A stretch of DNA of 64,000 nt. It comes from Deltaproteobacteria bacterium. Lineage in GTDB: Bacteria; Myxococcota_A; Polyangia; Nannocystales; Nannocystaceae. Positions 61,600 to 64,000 of the stretch are shown here, in pieces. Each line of letters opens with the position of its first letter. Within the stretch, counting starts at the first letter, position 1. The stretch lies in the NCBI GenBank assembly GCA_016709225.1, contig JADJEE010000002.1, positions 248,001 to 312,000 on the forward strand, written 5' to 3'. A model generated the notes under the pieces. It did not search any database. It had not been told where the DNA came from and was given only the letters and a program-made list of their open reading frames with translations. The position numbers and the translations under genes are program-made.

Positions 61600-64000
61600 C
61601 GCAGATCCTCCAGCTGGAGCTCGAGCGCCGGCTGCCGTAGCAGCGGGTACTCCTCGGGCTTGTAGATGTTGAGCCGCTCGCGCGCCGACGAGGTCCACTC
61701 GTTGGCGATGCTGTACTCCTTGCTGCGCTTGACGGTCTCTTCGTACAGCGCGATGGCCTTGGTCTCGGCCTGGCTCGCGAACTGATCGACGACGTCCTTG
61801 TAGGCGAACCACGCCTCGGAGTTGGGCTTGAGCTGCTTGGGTACCGGCGCCTGACGGATGGCGATGGCCCAGGTCTCGAACGCGTAGCCGCGGCGGTACA
61901 TCGCGGCGAGCACCCAGTCGATGCGGCGGTACGGGAACACGTTGTCGTAGGCGTTGGCGGCGACCTGCAGCCGCTCGGTGAGCAGCTGGATCTCCTTCTC
62001 CATCTTCTTGCCGGTGCTGTTGATCTCCACCGCCAGCACGTCGGCGAGCGCGTACTCGGCGAGCAGGAACTGCGCCTCGGCCGGGAGGTCGGCGGCGTCG
62101 GTCGCCGCCTGCAGCTTCTTGGCATCGAACGCCGAGACCGTACCGCGGTAGTACGACTCGGCCTTCGCGCGCTCGCCCATCTTGGCGTAGGCCTGGCCGA
62201 TGCGCAGCTGCGACTCCACGACCTTGTCGGCCAGCGCCGGGTCGCTGCCGTGGCGGGCGAGGAACAGCTCGTAGGCCTTGATCGTCGCGCGCTGATCGCC
62301 GGTCTTGGCGGTGACCTGGGCCGCGCGGAAGGTCGCGTTGGCGGCCTTGGTCTTGTCGGTGGTCTTGGCGGCGAAGGTGCCGAACATCGCGGCCGACTTC
62401 TTGTAGTCCTGCAGGTTGTCGAGCAGGTCGGCGGCGTTCTCGAGCGCGAGCTCGCGGTGCTCGCTGTCCTTGTAGCGCGCGTCCTCGGCGAGCTTGAGGT
62501 ACGAGGTCACGGCCTCGTCGAACTCGAAGAAGCGCGAGTGGTTGTAGCCGGTGCGCAGCAACGCATCGTCGGCGAAGTCGCTGTCCGGGTACTTCTCGTA
62601 GATGCGCTGGTAGGTCTGGCTGGCCGAGCCGAAGCGGCCGATGTTCTCGTAGGCGACCGCGGCGTTGTTGAGCGCCCGGTCGGCGTTGGGATCATCGGGT
62701 GCTTGGTCGACCAGCGCGACGTAGCGATCGGCGGCGGCCTCGAACTCGCCGGCCTCGTAGAGCAACGTGGCCTCCTGGAACCGCACCGCGTTGCCGAGGG
62801 TCTTCAAGTCGCCGGCGAACTTCTTGGCCTCGTCGCCCTCGCCGCAGCCCTTCTGCATGAGCTTCTCGGTCCACTCCTGCGCGCCCTTCAGGTCTTCGCG
62901 CACGACGTGGGCGTCGAGGATCGCGGTGCCGGCGTTGATGGCGACGTTCTCCGCGCAGTGGTCGTCGATGATGCGGACGAAACGCTCCTCGGCCTCGTCC
63001 CAGTGCTGGTAGCGCTGCGAGACCTCGCCGGCGAGGTACTTCATGGTCGCGGTCTGATCGCTGTCGGGGCGCGCGAGCGCGAAGCGATCGTAGGCCTCCT
63101 GCAGCGCCAGCATCGTCGGCGGGATCTCGAGCGCCTTGTCGAACGGCCCCGGCGCGCCCTTCTTGGGCATGTCGGGCACGCTGAGGCGGCCGGCCTGTTT
63201 CTCGGCCTCGACGTAGGCCTCGTAGGCGAGCACGGCCCCGGTCGCGGCATCCTCCTGCAGGCGGTTGTCGAGGTTGCTGTCGCGCACCGCCGTGTACTGC
63301 TCGGCCGCCGCGAGCAGCTGCCCCGAGTAGAACAGCGACTCGGCGAAGTTGTAGCGGTACTCGTAGGAGCTGGGCGTGTCGGGGAAGCGCTCGAGGTAGG
63401 CCTCGTAGGCCTTGGCCGCGATGGCGTACTCGGCCTCGGCGCGCGGATCACCAGCGGCGCGCAGGGTCTGGGCGTACGCGTGGTGATCGATGGCGGTGTG
63501 GACCAGCGCCTCCTCGGCGAGCTTGAGCGCGGCCTCGACGGCCTCGGGGTCGCCTTCGTTGGCGTAGAACCACTTGGTGCCGCGCAGGTAGTTGGTCGCG
63601 AGCTTGTCGCGCGCCGCGGTGGCGGCGGCCTTGTCCTGCAGCGCGTTGTGGGCCTGCAGGATGCGCATCTGGATCTGCGGCGCGGCGGCGGCCAGCGGCC
63701 AGCGCTTGATCGTGATCTCCCAGATTTCGATGGCCTTGCCGTACTCGGTCTGCAGCGCCAGCAGGTCGCCGAGCGCCGCATAGACCTCGGGCACGTGCTT
63801 CTCGTTGCCGCGAGCCTTGTAGTCGCGATCGAGCCGCGCGAGGCCGACCTGGCGATCGCGATTGCCGTCGTTGTCCCAGTCCTCCTCGACGTAGACCTTG
63901 GCGATGTACTTGACCGCGTCGTCCCGCAGGGCGATGGCGCCACCGGGCTCGCCGTCGTTCTTGTGCGCGTCGGCGTAGCGCACGAACTCATCGAGCTTCT
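61596..64000 (-). CDS. Large TPR-repeat protein, GltD/AgmU-like by context (5' end outside window)
   Basis: At least 800 residues of helical repeats; the start lies beyond the window edge, where the frame continues upstream (KLDEFVRYADAH). TPR-like units occur throughout: VPEVYAALGDLLALQTEYGK, YEYRYNFAESLFYSGQLLAA, RFQEATLLYEAGEFEAAADR, NAAVAYENIGRFGSASQTYQ, DALLRTGYNHSRFFEFDEAV, QLRIGQAYAKMGERAKAESY. It ends QPALELQLEDLR and its stop overlaps the next start (ATGA). Size and position recall AgmU (GltD) or NfsD, TPR proteins that span the periplasm in Myxococcus motility and sporulation machines; membership is inferred. Confidence 0.8.
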   Translation of the reverse strand, partial: KLDEFVRYADAHKNDGEPGGAIALRDDAVKYIAKVYVEEDWDNDGNRDRQVGLARLDRDYKARGNEKHVPEVYAALGDLLALQTEYGKAIEIWEITIKRWPLAAAAPQIQMRILQAHNALQDKAAATAARDKLATNYLRGTKWFYANEGDPEAVEAALKLAEEALVHTAIDHHAYAQTLRAAGDPRAEAEYAIAAKAYEAYLERFPDTPSSYEYRYNFAESLFYSGQLLAAAEQYTAVRDSNLDNRLQEDAATGAVLAYEAYVEAEKQAGRLSVPDMPKKGAPGPFDKALEIPPTMLALQEAYDRFALARPDSDQTATMKYLAGEVSQRYQHWDEAEERFVRIIDDHCAENVAINAGTAILDAHVVREDLKGAQEWTEKLMQKGCGEGDEAKKFAGDLKTLGNAVRFQEATLLYEAGEFEAAADRYVALVDQAPDDPNADRALNNAAVAYENIGRFGSASQTYQRIYEKYPDSDFADDALLRTGYNHSRFFEFDEAVTSYLKLAEDARYKDSEHRELALENAADLLDNLQDYKKSAAMFGTFAAKTTDKTKAANATFRAAQVTAKTGDQRATIKAYELFLARHGSDPALADKVVESQLRIGQAYAKMGERAKAESYYRGTVSAFDAKKLQAATDAADLPAEAQFLLAEYALADVLAVEINSTGKKMEKEIQLLTERLQVAANAYDNVFPYRRIDWVLAAMYRRGYAFETWAIAIRQAPVPKQLKPNSEAWFAYKDVVDQFASQAETKAIALYEETVKRSKEYSIANEWTSSARERLNIYKPEEYPLLRQPALELQLEDLR

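Overview
The window is very GC-rich DNA, with strong G/C bias at third codon positions, from what looks like a myxobacterium, most likely a relative of Nannocystis, Plesiocystis or Enhygromyxa. The signs are Ser/Thr kinases fused to TPR arrays, many lipoproteins with Ser/Thr/Gly-rich linkers, DUF4215/RCC1 surface proteins, ADYC and DUF1592/DUF1552 proteins, and a gliding-motor-like gene cluster. Genes are packed tightly and many neighbours share ATGA stop/start overlaps. The only RNA gene seen is one tRNA-Arg(CCG). I see no CRISPR array, IS element, prophage or origin.

Left part (1-14.3 kb): an ECF-type sigma factor with a coupled partner cut by the window edge; a two-domain envelope protein; a DUF1592-type haem-motif lipoprotein coupled to a Tat-exported DUF1552 protein; an aminotransferase/omega-amidase operon; an ADYC lipoprotein; a kinase-TM-TPR protein; and two Cys-rich lipoproteins.

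Middle (14.4-26.6 kb): a DUF2760 - Hsp70 - Hsp70(DUF3731-like) triad, the second Hsp70 frameshifted, followed by a 1474-residue kinase/pseudokinase/AAA/TPR protein. It is followed by a convergent two-gene unit coding for an MpaB-family oxygenase and a membrane protein resembling Pyr4-type terpene cyclases.

Accessory stretch (26.6-47.2 kb): a POT peptide transporter, a pirin, lipoproteins, methionine aminopeptidase, a membrane protein/winged-helix/CPBP operon with a clear promoter-operator, a DNA-binding-domain-only LysR protein next to an ABC exporter, a divergent NAD-binding protein/AraC pair, a large RCC1 propeller protein, an FG-GAP-type lipoprotein (frameshifted near its end), a K+ channel with RCK domains, a DNRLRE-like lipoprotein, a TonB-C-like protein and the tRNA.

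Right part (47.2-64 kb): every gene is on the minus strand. Reading in the direction of transcription: TPR protein (cut by the edge), TPR/Pro-rich lipoprotein, secreted protein, ExbB/TolQ, two ExbD proteins, an intrinsic terminator, a third ExbD, an AgmX/PglI(GltG)-like protein, a secreted protein, an outer-membrane barrel, a Wza-like export lipoprotein, a short DnaK, a J-domain protein, HisB and an acyl-CoA carboxylase beta subunit. By architecture this resembles the Agl/Glt/Nfs trans-envelope machines of Myxococcus, here beside polysaccharide-export parts like ExoA/ExoB. It is the best candidate for an interesting system. Two of the three ExbD proteins have Asn where the motor Asp normally sits.

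All functions are read from sequence features and family knowledge; no searches were run.
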